Assembly: GCF_014333615.1 (NCBI RefSeq)
Contig: NZ_JACSCY010000010.1
Coordinates: 100,064 to 164,063, forward strand
Length of the DNA: 64,000 bases
Direction: 5' to 3'
Source of the DNA: Hymenobacter citatus
GTDB taxonomy: Bacteria > Bacteroidota > Bacteroidia > Cytophagales > Hymenobacteraceae
The notes beneath the pieces were generated by a model. It ran no database searches. It saw only the letters and a program-made list of their open reading frames with translations, and was not told the origin of the DNA. The translations under genes were made by a program, and so were the position numbers. Below are positions 45,507-54,304 of the stretch, piece after piece; within the stretch, counting starts at the first letter, position 1, and each line of letters starts with the position of its first letter.

Positions 45507-47459
45507 TTAAAGACCAGTTAAATCATCATTATCAGCTCCGCCTACCTTTCTTCTTTCAATATCAAGCTTTACCAATTTACATTTCTCGTAACTAATCACT
45601 GTTGTTTCTGGACCCATAATTTGAACATAAACGTTATTAATCTTTGAAAAATAAGAAGAAGTATTATAAAATTGCCGTGAACTAGGTATAATATGAACAA
45701 TCTTATTATTTATTTTTTTATAAATAAAATCAGTGTCTTCATCCACAGTACTTTTACTTGGATGAATATATTTATTTATAAATATATTTTCACAATTAGA
45801 ATATTTAACATAATTTAATACTAATCTAGCTACATCATTATAGCCCAATGCAATACATAATTCCTTATTATATCCATAACTATAATCCATAATTGAATCA
45901 TTAATTATCATTAAATTAAGTTTTTCACTTAGCTCATCATCCCTAACATCATCAGTTAGATAACACTCAGCACCAAATATCATAGATATTCTTGCATCTA
46001 TCTCATCCTCGGAAAATCTACTGTAAAGCCCTTTGTTTTTATCATAAAATTCATTATACTTAATCAAGGCGTTGTAAAGCATCGTATTTCTAAAGACAGG
46101 ATAATCTATTTCAACAATAAAATCTAATATATTCTCATATTTAAAATACTTGCCTGAATTATATATATTATTTAGTATTTCATCTTTTTGATTCGCGAAG
46201 ACAATATATTCAGCAGCAAAGTAATCTTGCAAAGATTTATGAAGCCACTTTACATCAAGCCCTTCTTTAGAAAATAATGGAACATGCTGAATGATGTCTT
46301 CAACAAAGGAGGAATCAGAAAAAGAAGGAATTCCAACTAAATTTTTTCTAGCCTTCTCAACGTAAGATGTTAATTGTGGTATTGTATACTCCACAATACC
46401 ATCTTTCGCTGTTTGGAAAGCAAATCTTCGTAAGACTTGCCTAAATTGATATATATCAAGGCCAGATTTTTTTGGCCTTTCGTATCTATCCTTTGAAAGA
46501 TCATGATGTTTGTAAAGAGCTTGGTATATCTCTTCATAAAAAGCCGACTTTTTTAAGGGTATATTCTTATTATAAGCATATGCTTTATATAACAAAGTTA
46601 CTAAAAAGGGATTCTTGAGGAATACCTGAACTTGTCCACGTTTTTTATCTAAATCTGATATTAGATTTTCCGACAATCCAAATCCGCTAATTGCATCACA
46701 CTTATTAATAATTGAAATATAATCAGATTTCTTAAGTCCAGCAATATTAAAAACTTTAAAATCTCCAAATGTAGATAATGATGACTCTGGCCTAGACGTC
46801 ATTATAAAATAATTATTCCTAGCTTTTGAAGAAAACTCAACAATATCTTCAACAACCTTATTTTGCTCAGAAGGAACTATTTCATCATAACCATCTAATA
46901 TAATAATAAAATGACCATTACTTATTAATCTCAATAACAGATCCTTATTAAAAGGTTTTTGAATTTGATTAAATTGACTAAATATTTCATCAATTATCTT
47001 GTTTGAAGCAGATAATTTTCTTAATTCTATAAAGACAGGAACACCTATGTTATTGAGAATAGTTTTACAGACAATCCACTTCATTAATGTAGATTTACCC
47101 ATTCCTGCTTGATCTCTAACTAAAACCTTCCTATAAGTCTTAAGAAAACCAAGCTGTGTATTGGCTATAACGTGCATTTCACCATCACCAACAGGAACTA
47201 GTCTCAAAGGTTGGTACAGGTCATCAATTTTAATTTGCTCATTAGGAAATACGAGTGTATTAACAACATTACACTTATCGTAAGTTTGATTTATATAATC
47301 AAGACATTTTTCTTCAAACGTCTCTTCTTGAGATACCAAATCTTTTTCTTTAAACCATTCTTTTATCTTACCTAGCTGTGGCTCTAGAAATTTGTCATAA
47401 ACAGGTTTCACTATCTGCTTAGCTGGCTCGGCGAGTATTGCAACGGTCAAAGGGTCCAT
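45507..47459 (-). CDS. NACHT-domain STAND NTPase, candidate anti-phage defence protein
   Basis: A 650-residue NACHT-family ATPase. Walker A is RDQAGMGKST (115-124), Walker B LDGYDE (188-193), a sensor-like TSRPES follows at 221-226, and the winged-helix signature WLHKSLQDYFAAEYI lies at 405-419. The N-terminal 110 residues are short and helical with no nuclease, TIR or protease motif that I can see, and the C-terminal 200 residues are a sensor-like region without recognised repeats. Base composition is very different from neighbours (16 G/C in the 60 bases 45841-45900, against 34 of 60 at 44401-44460 in mfd), indicating recent transfer. It lies between mfd and a TonB-like gene, sharing only the mfd terminator. 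Bacterial NACHT proteins are a known anti-phage class, so defence is the leading hypothesis; the effector mechanism is unknown. Confidence 0.85.
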   Translation of the reverse strand: MDPLTVAILAEPAKQIVKPVYDKFLEPQLGKIKEWFKEKDLVSQEETFEEKCLDYINQTYDKCNVVNTLVFPNEQIKIDDLYQPLRLVPVGDGEMHVIANTQLGFLKTYRKVLVRDQAGMGKSTLMKWIVCKTILNNIGVPVFIELRKLSASNKIIDEIFSQFNQIQKPFNKDLLLRLISNGHFIIILDGYDEIVPSEQNKVVEDIVEFSSKARNNYFIMTSRPESSLSTFGDFKVFNIAGLKKSDYISIINKCDAISGFGLSENLISDLDKKRGQVQVFLKNPFLVTLLYKAYAYNKNIPLKKSAFYEEIYQALYKHHDLSKDRYERPKKSGLDIYQFRQVLRRFAFQTAKDGIVEYTIPQLTSYVEKARKNLVGIPSFSDSSFVEDIIQHVPLFSKEGLDVKWLHKSLQDYFAAEYIVFANQKDEILNNIYNSGKYFKYENILDFIVEIDYPVFRNTMLYNALIKYNEFYDKNKGLYSRFSEDEIDARISMIFGAECYLTDDVRDDELSEKLNLMIINDSIMDYSYGYNKELCIALGYNDVARLVLNYVKYSNCENIFINKYIHPSKSTVDEDTDFIYKKINNKIVHIIPSSRQFYNTSSYFSKINNVYVQIMGPETTVISYEKCKLVKLDIERRKVGGADNDDLTGL

Positions 47460-47516
47460 TAGATAAAGTTAAATAGATATGAAATACAGCTACCAAGATA
47501 CTACCTATCGCCTACC

Positions 47517-48263
47517 CTACCTAACCGCAAACACCACTGGCATCTTGCATTCCGACGCCACGGGTTGCCCATTGGCGGAGGCCGGAATCCATTCGGCATT
47601 GAGGCTCTGTACCGCGCGCAGGGCTTCTTCGTCACAGCCGGAGCCGATGCCGCGCACGACGCGGTGGTTGGAGGTGTGGCCGTTGCTGTCGATGGTGAAG
47701 GCAACGCGCACCTCGCCCCCTACCCCTCGGCGTAACGCCATCACCGGGTAGTGCACGCTCATGCCCACGGCGCGGGCCAGGGCATCGTTGCCGGCCAGCG
47801 CGATGGGAGGCTCAGTAATTACCACATCCGGGGACAAGGGGCGAATGACCAACTGATGCGGCCACTTGCTGGGTTGGCGGAAAAGCAGTTGGCCCGAGGT
47901 ATGGTCGTAGCGGGTGGCCAGGGTGCCGTCGGGCGTGTAGTATTCCCACTCGCCTACCTTCTGGCCGCGGCGGTAGCGGCCTTTGGCTTTCGGCTGGCTG
48001 CCTATTTCGGCGTATTCCGTCCACAGGCTGTCTTTCTGGCCGGCCGCGTAGAAGCCTTCTTCGAGCAGCACTGCGCCTTTGCGGCCGCCGTAGTGGCGGT
48101 AGGCGCCCTGCTTGGTCTGCGGGTCGGCGGTCAGCACGTTGTATTCTTCGCGGCCCGCGGGGTTCTTCTGGCTGACGGTTACGGGTTGCGTGGCCTGCGC
48201 CCAACTGCACAGTGGGGCGCCGAGGAGCAAGAAGGGCAATAAGATGGTAGATGCTGTACGCAT
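47517..48263 (-). CDS. Exported protein with MORN-like repeats and TonB C-terminal domain
   Basis: A 248-residue protein with signal peptide MRTASTILLPFLLLGAPLCSWAQ. The middle contains MORN-like strands (GAYRHYGGRKGAVLLEEGFY, GRYRRGQKVGEWEYYTPDG). The C-terminal third matches the TonB C-terminal domain (VGGEVRVAFTIDSNGHTSN, CDEEALRAVQSL). There is no N-terminal transmembrane anchor or proline-rich spacer as in a classical TonB, so energy transfer to receptors is not assured. The AT-rich NACHT gene follows 57 bases downstream on the same strand. Confidence 0.82.
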   Translation of the reverse strand: MRTASTILLPFLLLGAPLCSWAQATQPVTVSQKNPAGREEYNVLTADPQTKQGAYRHYGGRKGAVLLEEGFYAAGQKDSLWTEYAEIGSQPKAKGRYRRGQKVGEWEYYTPDGTLATRYDHTSGQLLFRQPSKWPHQLVIRPLSPDVVITEPPIALAGNDALARAVGMSVHYPVMALRRGVGGEVRVAFTIDSNGHTSNHRVVRGIGSGCDEEALRAVQSLNAEWIPASANGQPVASECKMPVVFAVR

Positions 48264-48339
48264 AGGGTAGTAGGGATAAAGTGGTAAGGGTAATGTATTC
48301 AGAATGACTTTGCGAAAAGTACGATTTCACTGACATAGT

Positions 48340-48439
48340 TACCCCACCCCCAGCCCCTCCCCTCCGGGAGAGGGGTTCGTTCAACGACAACTTGCGTCTG
48401 GCACCCCTCTCCCGGAGGGGAGGGGCTGGGGGTGGGGTA
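48340..48439. repeat. Palindromic element, ACCCCACCCCC family, copy 2
   Basis: Terminal arms TACCCCACCCCCAGCCCC and the complement, with CCCTCCGGGAGAGGGG in each arm, and a central TTCAACGAC. It lies between the divergent TonB-like and glycosylasparaginase genes. Compare the copy inside cusA at 17804-17967. Confidence 0.9.
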
Positions 48440-48523
48440 TCCCGTCTGGCCTGACCTGCATCCACATCACGCAGAAATGCGCAAATCTTGCGTTCTTTAA
48501 CCCCGAACGCATTTCGCTTGTGC

Positions 48524-49552
48524 ATGTCCAATCGTAGAAAATTCATCAAATCGTCGGCGGCCGGACTGGCTTTGCTGGCCACCAAACCCGTAGCCGCGGC
48601 CGCCCTACCCGCCGCCGGTACCGTCAAGAACAAGCCCGTGGTGATTTCCACCTGGAATGATGGCATAGCGGCCAACCAGGATGCCTGGAAAATCCTGAGC
48701 AAAGGCGGCCGCGCCCTGGATGCCGTGGAAGCCGGCGTGCGCGTGACCGAAGACTCGCAGAACTGCTGCGTGGGCCTGGGCGGCAACCCCGACCGCGACG
48801 GCATCGTAACCCTCGACGCCTGCATCATGGACGACAAGTTCAACTGCGGCAGCGTGGCGGCCCTGGAGCGCATCAAGCACCCCATCAGCGTGGCGCGGGC
48901 CGTGATGGAAAAAACGCCCCACGTGATGCTGGTAGGCGAAGGCGCCCAGCAGTTTGCCGTGGCCCAGGGCTTCCCCTTGGAGCCTCTGGAGCTGAGCGCC
49001 GATGCGGCCGCAGCCTATAAAGAGTGGCTGAAAAAGAGCGAATATAAGCCCGTCGTCAACATCGAAAATAGCGGCAACCAGAAAAAGGTAGGCCCCGTGG
49101 GCGGCCCCCAAAACCACGATACCATTGCCATGCTGGCCATGGATGCCCAGGGCAACCTCAGCGGCAGCTGCACCACCAGCGGCATGGGCTTCAAGATGCG
49201 CGGCCGCGTGGGCGACTCGCCCATCATCGGGGCGGGGCTGTACGTGGATAATGAGGTAGGCGCCGCCGCCGCCACCGGCCAGGGCGAAGACGTGATTCGG
49301 ATGGTAGGCTCGCACACGGTAGTGGAGCTGATGCGCCAGGGTATGTCGCCGAAAGCGGCCTGCAAAGCCGCCGTGGAGCGCATCCTCCGCATCAAAGGCG
49401 ACAAGGCCGCCCGCGACATTCAGGTGGGTTTTATTGCCGTGAGCAGCAAGGGCGAGGTAGGCGCGTTTGCCCTACAGAAAGGCTTCAGCTACGCCGTGTG
49501 CGACGCCAAAAACCAGAAGCAGCTCGTCAATTGCGAGTACCTGCTGAAGTGA
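48524..49552 (+). CDS. Glycosylasparaginase (N4-(beta-N-acetylglucosaminyl)-L-asparaginase)
   Basis: A 342-residue Ntn-hydrolase precursor. The N-terminus is a twin-arginine-like signal (NRRKFIKSSAAGLALL). Autocleavage should occur in GPQNHDTIAM, freeing Thr200 as the catalytic nucleophile. The RMVGSHTVVELMR and CTTSGMGFKMRGRVGDSPI stretches match the glycosylasparaginase subfamily rather than plain L-asparaginase. It would cleave the GlcNAc-asparagine bond of glycoprotein fragments in the periplasm. The stop overlaps the GTG start of cutC (GTGA), so the two are coupled. ATG at 48524 gives the Tat signal at the N-terminus. Confidence 0.92.
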   Translation: MSNRRKFIKSSAAGLALLATKPVAAAALPAAGTVKNKPVVISTWNDGIAANQDAWKILSKGGRALDAVEAGVRVTEDSQNCCVGLGGNPDRDGIVTLDACIMDDKFNCGSVAALERIKHPISVARAVMEKTPHVMLVGEGAQQFAVAQGFPLEPLELSADAAAAYKEWLKKSEYKPVVNIENSGNQKKVGPVGGPQNHDTIAMLAMDAQGNLSGSCTTSGMGFKMRGRVGDSPIIGAGLYVDNEVGAAAATGQGEDVIRMVGSHTVVELMRQGMSPKAACKAAVERILRIKGDKAARDIQVGFIAVSSKGEVGAFALQKGFSYAVCDAKNQKQLVNCEYLLK

Positions 49553-50274
49553 GCTACACCCTGGAAATCTGCGCCAACTCGGTGCAGTCGGCCCAGGCGG
49601 CGCAGGTGGGCGGCGCCGGCCGCATCGAGCTGTGCCAGAACCTGGAGCAGGGCGGCATCACGCCCTCCTACGGCCTCATCCGCCGCGTGCGGGCGCTGCT
49701 CGGTATTCAGGTGTTTGTCTTGATTCGCCCCCGGCCGGGCAACTTCGTGTACGACGCCGAGGAATTCGCCCTCATGCAAACCGACGTGCTGGCCTGCCGC
49801 GAACTGGGTTGCGATGGGGTAGTATTGGGCATCCTAAACGAAGCCGGCCGCGTAGACGTGGCCCGCTGCCGCACCCTCATAGAGCTGGCCCAGCCCATGC
49901 AGGTTACCTTCCACCGCGCCTTTGACGTGTGCCAGGACCAGGCGCAGGCCCTGGAGGAAATCGTAGCGCTCGGTTGCCAGCGCGTGCTGACTTCCGGCAG
50001 CGCCACGTCCGCCGAGGCTGGGCAGCAGCAGCTGGCGGCGCTAGTGACCCAGGCCGCTGGCCGCATCAGCATACAGCCGGGCGCGGGCATCAACGCTGGC
50101 AATCTGCTGCCGCTAGCGGCTGCTATAGGCGCCACAGAGTTTCATACTAGCGCCAAGAAGCTGATTCCCCTACCCTCGCAACCCAATGAGTTTGACGTGG
50201 CGCACTGGCAGACAGATGCTGGACTGGTGCGGGAGTTGGTGGGGTTATTAAAGATGCTAGAAGAACTAACCTAG
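49549..50274 (+). CDS. cutC: CutC-family protein
   Basis: A 241-residue TIM-barrel protein of the CutC family. Typical stretches are LEICANSVQSAQAAQVGGAGRIELC at the start, VFVLIRPRPGNFVY, VTFHRAFDVC, RVLTSGS and GAGINAGNL. CutC was named for copper tolerance in E. coli, but the biochemical role is unsettled. The GTG start at 49549 overlaps the previous stop codon; a longer in-frame start upstream lies within the glycosylasparaginase gene. The neighbour argues for glycan or amide metabolism rather than copper. Confidence 0.93.
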   Translation: MSYTLEICANSVQSAQAAQVGGAGRIELCQNLEQGGITPSYGLIRRVRALLGIQVFVLIRPRPGNFVYDAEEFALMQTDVLACRELGCDGVVLGILNEAGRVDVARCRTLIELAQPMQVTFHRAFDVCQDQAQALEEIVALGCQRVLTSGSATSAEAGQQQLAALVTQAAGRISIQPGAGINAGNLLPLAAAIGATEFHTSAKKLIPLPSQPNEFDVAHWQTDAGLVRELVGLLKMLEELT

Positions 50275-50290
50275 CTTCTAGCTCCTAGCT

Positions 50291-51322
50291 CTAGTTCTTC
50301 TTTTGCGTTACTACTCCCTGCGCTCTGGTTTTCACGCGGCATAGAAACGTATTGGCGGTGATGTAGAGGGTGCGGCCGTCGTCGCCCCAGGCGCAGTTGG
50401 CGGCCACTTCGCCGGGGTCGAGGGTGCCGAGCAGCTTGCCGGCGGGCGAGAGGATGGAAACGCCGCCGGGGCCAGTGGCATACACGTTGCCGGCCTGGTC
50501 TACCTTCAAGCCATCGGGTAGTTCCTTGGGGCGCACTTTGGGTAGGGTAGCCATGTCGAAAAACACGCGGCCGTTGCTGAGCTTGCCATTGCTGCGCACA
50601 TCGTATTGCATAATCACGGGGCGCAGCGAGTCGGAGTTAGACACGTAGAGCGTGCGGCCATCGGCGGTGAAAGCCAAGCCGTTGGGGCGCGACAGGTCCG
50701 TAATTTCCTGCGTTATCTTGCCTTTCGCATCGCGCCGGTACACGCCGCATACGGGCAGCTCGCGCAAGGGGTCCATTTCCTTTTGAGGTAGGCCGAAGGG
50801 CGGATCGGTGAAGTAGATGGCGCCGTTGGTGGGGTGGGCCAGCACATCGTTGGGGCTGTTGTAGCGCTTGCCCTCGAAGTTATCGGTGAGGGTGCGCAGG
50901 CCGCTTTGCTTGGCGAGGGGTAGGAAGGCTATGCGCCGGTCGCCGTGCTGGCAGAGCAGCAGGTTGCCTTGGTCGTCGAGGGCGAGGCCGTTGCTGCCAG
51001 GCTCCTCGCCGTGGGGCATGCGGCCGGTGTAGCCGCTGTTTTCCAGAAACTTCGACAGGCCTTTCTGCTCCGACCAGCGGTAAATCGTGCGCGATTTCGT
51101 GTCCGAAAACAACAGCATGCTGCTATCGGCTACCCACAGCGGGCCTTCGATGTGCGTGAAGCCGGAGCCTACAATTTCAAGTTGAGCGTCGGGGCTGAGG
51201 AGTTGATCGAGGCCGGGGTCCTGCCGAATGATGCGGCCTTTGGTGAGGTTGGGGGAGGACTGAGCCGCGGCCGATAGGGGTAACAGCAGCAGCCAGATCA
51301 GCAGCAGAAAGAGAAAGCGCAT
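50291..51322 (-). CDS. SMP-30/gluconolactonase-like exported beta-propeller
   Basis: A 343-residue secreted six-bladed beta-propeller of the SMP-30/LRE family, with signal peptide MRFLFLLLIWLLLLPLSAAAQ. Repeated blade motifs include GPLWVADSSMLLFSDTKSR, NGLALDDQGNLLLCQHGDRR, YNSPNDVLAHPTNGAIYFTD and NGLAFTADGRTLYVSNSD; the Glu and Asn/Asp positions of the calcium site appear present. It would hydrolyse a lactone such as gluconolactone in the periplasm. It is divergent from the MRJP-like gene with a palindrome between. Confidence 0.9.
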   Translation of the reverse strand: MRFLFLLLIWLLLLPLSAAAQSSPNLTKGRIIRQDPGLDQLLSPDAQLEIVGSGFTHIEGPLWVADSSMLLFSDTKSRTIYRWSEQKGLSKFLENSGYTGRMPHGEEPGSNGLALDDQGNLLLCQHGDRRIAFLPLAKQSGLRTLTDNFEGKRYNSPNDVLAHPTNGAIYFTDPPFGLPQKEMDPLRELPVCGVYRRDAKGKITQEITDLSRPNGLAFTADGRTLYVSNSDSLRPVIMQYDVRSNGKLSNGRVFFDMATLPKVRPKELPDGLKVDQAGNVYATGPGGVSILSPAGKLLGTLDPGEVAANCAWGDDGRTLYITANTFLCRVKTRAQGVVTQKKN

Positions 51323-51448
51323 TAGGTACAGGGTTAGCAGAACAGTGGGAAGAAGGGGCGCTTCTTCCCTACCCTGCTACTATGCTGAAGGTTGCGCAAC
51401 GTGGTTCGTATCAACCCGGAAGGAAGCGCTGCCGTAGGGAAGAGCTGT

Positions 51449-51572
51449 CCTTTCCATTCTGTCATCCTGAGTGCAGCGAAGGACCTTCTTACGCTAGAAC
51501 GAGCCGTTGTTATGTCAATCGTTCTGCCGTGAGAAGGTCCTTCGCTGCACTCAGGATGACAGAATGGAAAGG
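51449..51572. repeat. Palindromic element related to the GTCATGCTGAGCG family
   Basis: Outer arms CCTTTCCATTCTGTCATCCT and the complement enclose GAGTGCAGCGAAGGACC, and the centre contains a second small inverted repeat (AGAACGA / TCGTTCT). The word GTCATCCTGAGTGCAGCG is a variant of GTCATGCTGAGCGCAGCG in the other four copies. Confidence 0.88.
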
Positions 51573-51611
51573 ATAACAGCGTTATACACTGCTTCTCCGA
51601 ACTCCCCCTAC

Positions 51612-52694
51612 ATGAAATCAACGCTCCTTTTTTTTCTCCTCACGGCCATGTCCATCCTACCTACTGCCGCCCAAACCACCGGCACGCCGCTGCTACAAGT
51701 GGCGGAGTTCGGCAAGCACCAGCCCATAGGCGTGGCCGTGTCGCAGCAGGGACGCATATTTATTACGTTTCCGAAGAAGGATAAGAACTACGATTATGCC
51801 GTGGCGGAAATCGTGAACGGGCAGCGCCGCCCCTACCCCAACGCCGAGTGGAACCAGTGGGACTCCCTGCAAGCGCGCACGCGCTTCGTGAGCGTGCAAA
51901 CGGTGTTTGTAGATCAGGAGGATAATTTGTGGGTATTGGATCCATCGAACCCCGGCGAAGGCGCACCATTAATTGCCGGAATCAAACTCCTCAAAATCAA
52001 CCTGAAAACGAATCAGGTGGAGCGCATCTACCGCTTCGAGGACATCCCACGCGAGCGGAGCGGCCTCAACGACGTACGCATCGACACGCGCCGGCAGGTG
52101 GCCTACCTCTCCGACCCCAAGCTGGCCGCTATTGTGGTGCTGGACCTGAAAACCGGCAAAAGCCGCCTGGTGCTACAAGGCGATAAATCGACGATGGCGG
52201 AGCCGGGCTTTGTGTTGCGCCTGGATGGCAAGGAGGTGAAAGACAACACGGGTAAGCCATTCAGCAGCAATGTAAACGGCATTGCCCTAACCCACGATTT
52301 CGAGTATTTCTACTACCGCGCCATCAACCAGACCAAGCTTTACCGCATCAAGACCGAGTACCTGCGCGATGCCAGCTTGAGCCCCCAACAAGTAGCCAAA
52401 CATGTGGAGACGGTAGGCGAAACCGGCGTGTCGCACGGTATGATTGCCGACGCGGCCGGTAATGTCTACCTCACCGACTCGCCCAACCACGCCGTGCGCC
52501 GCGTAACGCCCGCCGGCCACTTCGAAACCGTGACCCAAGACCCGCGCCTGCACTGGCCCGACACCTTCGCCCTCGGCCCCGACGGCTACCTCTACCTCAC
52601 GGATGCCCAAATCAACCGCACCCCCAAATGGAACAACGGTGAGGACAAGGTACAGTACCCGTTTCGACTGTATAAGATGAAGATCAAAAATTAG
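51612..52694 (+). CDS. Major royal jelly protein (yellow)-like secreted propeller
   Basis: A 360-residue exported protein with signal peptide MKSTLLFFLLTAMSILPTAAQ. The beta-propeller is of the MRJP/yellow family: GVAVSQQGRIFITFPK, DNLWVLDPSNPGEG, LNDVRIDTRRQVAYLSDP and NGIALTHDFEYFYYRAINQT are characteristic. Bacterial members have no settled function. ATG at 51612 starts the signal peptide; an upstream ATG is inside the palindrome. A 7-bp-period tandem repeat follows the stop directly. Confidence 0.9.
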   Translation: MKSTLLFFLLTAMSILPTAAQTTGTPLLQVAEFGKHQPIGVAVSQQGRIFITFPKKDKNYDYAVAEIVNGQRRPYPNAEWNQWDSLQARTRFVSVQTVFVDQEDNLWVLDPSNPGEGAPLIAGIKLLKINLKTNQVERIYRFEDIPRERSGLNDVRIDTRRQVAYLSDPKLAAIVVLDLKTGKSRLVLQGDKSTMAEPGFVLRLDGKEVKDNTGKPFSSNVNGIALTHDFEYFYYRAINQTKLYRIKTEYLRDASLSPQQVAKHVETVGETGVSHGMIADAAGNVYLTDSPNHAVRRVTPAGHFETVTQDPRLHWPDTFALGPDGYLYLTDAQINRTPKWNNGEDKVQYPFRLYKMKIKN

Positions 52695-52752
52695 CTGTTA
52701 GCTGCTGGCTGTTAGCTGCTGGCTGTTAGCTGCTGGCTGTTAGCTGATAGCT
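52692..52752. repeat. Tandem GCTGTTAGCTGCTG repeat
   Basis: About four copies of a 14-base unit (two 7-base words GCTGTTA and GCTGCTG) follow the MRJP-like gene and taper into GCTGATAGCTCTCG. The same words occur in the mfd insertion. Confidence 0.85.
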
Positions 52753-52788
52753 CTCGTTCTGAGAAGCCGTTTGCATTAATACGAACCG

Positions 52789-52874
52789 GTGTAGAGACGC
52801 ATACTTGCGTCTCGTCGTTGAACGAATCAGGCGGCGGAAGTTCAACGACGAGACGCAAGTATGCGTCTCTACAC
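52789..52874. repeat. Palindromic element, GTAGAGAC family, copy 2
   Basis: Arms GGTGTAGAGACGCATACTTG / CGTCTCGTCGTTGAAC and complement enclose a short loop. The nested palindrome GAGACGCA-TACT-TGCGTCTC parallels the copy at 11638-11769. It lies between the MRJP-like gene and murF, which converge. Confidence 0.9.
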
Positions 52875-52939
52875 CAATCTCGGCTAACGCAAACACACTC
52901 TCGGATTGCCATCAGCCTAGTCAACGGCTGACCATAAAG

Positions 52940-54244
52940 TTATACCAGCTCCAGCAGCGTCTCCAGCCCCATGCCCCGCGAGCCTTTAATCAGAATCAGT
53001 TGATGCTGAAGCGGCTGCTGTTGCAGCCAGTCGGCGGCTTCGGCTTTGGTAGCGAAATAGTGGGCTTGGCTATTAGCTGAGGCGGCGTGGCGCATTTCGT
53101 GTCCAACTACTACTACTGTATCAATCTGCAACCCGGCCAGCAGCTCGCCTAGGGCGCGGTGCTCGGCCTCGCTTTCCTCGCCCAACTCAAACATATCACC
53201 CAGAATAACCACCTTACCACTCGCCGGGGTAGGGCGGGCGGCGAAGCTGCGCAGGGCGGCGGCCATGCTGCTGGGGTTGGCGTTGTAGGCGTCCAGCACC
53301 ACTTCGTTGCGAGTGGTTTTTACCAGCTGCGAGCGGTTGTTGGTGGGTGCATAGGCGGCCAGGGCGGCAGCTATATCCGGGGTAGGCACCTCGAAATACG
53401 CGCCCACGGCAGCGGCGGCGGCCAGGTTCGGGAAGTTATAGTCGCCGGTAATCTGGGCCGTTACCTCGGTGCCGTCGAACAGGCGCAGGCGCACGGCGGA
53501 GTCGGTTCCGGGCAGCAGGGTGGCGGGGTAGGTATCCTGGGGGCCGGGGTAGGAAATGCGCTGCGGCACGGCGGCGGCCCGCTCGGCAATTTTGGCGTCA
53601 GCGGTATTCACGAAGGCCGTGCCGTGGTGGGCAGCCAGGTAGAGCAGCAGCTCGCCTTTGCCCTTGGCTACCCCCTCGGCGCCGCCAAACCCTTCGAGGT
53701 GGGCGCGGCCGATGTTGGTGAGCAGGCCGTGGGTAGGCGCGGCCAGCGCACAGAGCTGCGCGATTTCGCCTTGGTGATTGGCGCCCATTTCCACAATGGC
53801 CAGCTCGTGCTCCTGCGGCCGGATAGTGAGCAGCGTAAGCGGCACACCGATGTGGTTATTGAGGTTGCCGCGCGTGTACTGCACCCGGTAGCGCCGACTC
53901 AGCACGGCGTTGATTAGCTCTTTGGTAGTGGTTTTGCCGTTGGAGCCCGTGATGGCCAGCACCGGAATCTGTAGCCGCTGGCGGTGGTACTGCGCCAGCT
54001 CCTGCAAAGCCACGAGCGGGTCGGGTGCGTAGGTATAGTGCTCGGGGTCTTGAGCGGCCAGGGCGGCATCATCTACCACGGCGTGGCGGGCGCCTTGGGC
54101 CAGGGCCTGCGGGGCGAAGTCGCGGCCCCGGAAGCTGGGACCATTCAGCGCGAAAAACAAGGTATTGTCCTGCGCCTGGCGCGAGTCGGTGCTGACGGCG
54201 GTGCACTGAAGGAACCGGGCGTAGAGGGCCGCTGTATCTACCAT
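52940..54244 (-). CDS. murF: UDP-N-acetylmuramoyl-tripeptide--D-alanyl-D-alanine ligase
   Basis: A 434-residue Mur ligase that adds D-Ala-D-Ala to the peptidoglycan precursor. The substrate-binding domain has STDSR and FFALNGPSFRGRDF, the ATP loop is GSNGKTTTKE, and ANHQGEIA, TNIGRAHLEGFG and DAYNANPSSM (with the GDM stretch) fit MurF. ATG at 54244 gives a family-typical start; a longer frame overlaps the divergent VCBS gene. It is isolated from other cell-wall genes, as is usual in this phylum. Confidence 0.95.
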   Translation of the reverse strand: MVDTAALYARFLQCTAVSTDSRQAQDNTLFFALNGPSFRGRDFAPQALAQGARHAVVDDAALAAQDPEHYTYAPDPLVALQELAQYHRQRLQIPVLAITGSNGKTTTKELINAVLSRRYRVQYTRGNLNNHIGVPLTLLTIRPQEHELAIVEMGANHQGEIAQLCALAAPTHGLLTNIGRAHLEGFGGAEGVAKGKGELLLYLAAHHGTAFVNTADAKIAERAAAVPQRISYPGPQDTYPATLLPGTDSAVRLRLFDGTEVTAQITGDYNFPNLAAAAAVGAYFEVPTPDIAAALAAYAPTNNRSQLVKTTRNEVVLDAYNANPSSMAAALRSFAARPTPASGKVVILGDMFELGEESEAEHRALGELLAGLQIDTVVVVGHEMRHAASANSQAHYFATKAEAADWLQQQPLQHQLILIKGSRGMGLETLLELV

Positions 54245-54304
54245 GAACCTAGTGAAGTACTTTCGTGACGTGATTGTGCGTTGCAACTACTAAAACAGCT
54301 GCCA

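Noticed and set aside
47479..47751. A 90-codon + strand frame next to the NACHT gene as a partner gene
   Set aside because: It is the antisense of the TonB-like C-terminal domain and has no recognisable features, so the NACHT gene appears to stand alone.
52712..52924. A 70-codon frame ending SANSQQLTASS
   Set aside because: It is the 7-bp-period repeat and the neighbouring palindrome read as protein, without a credible start or domain.
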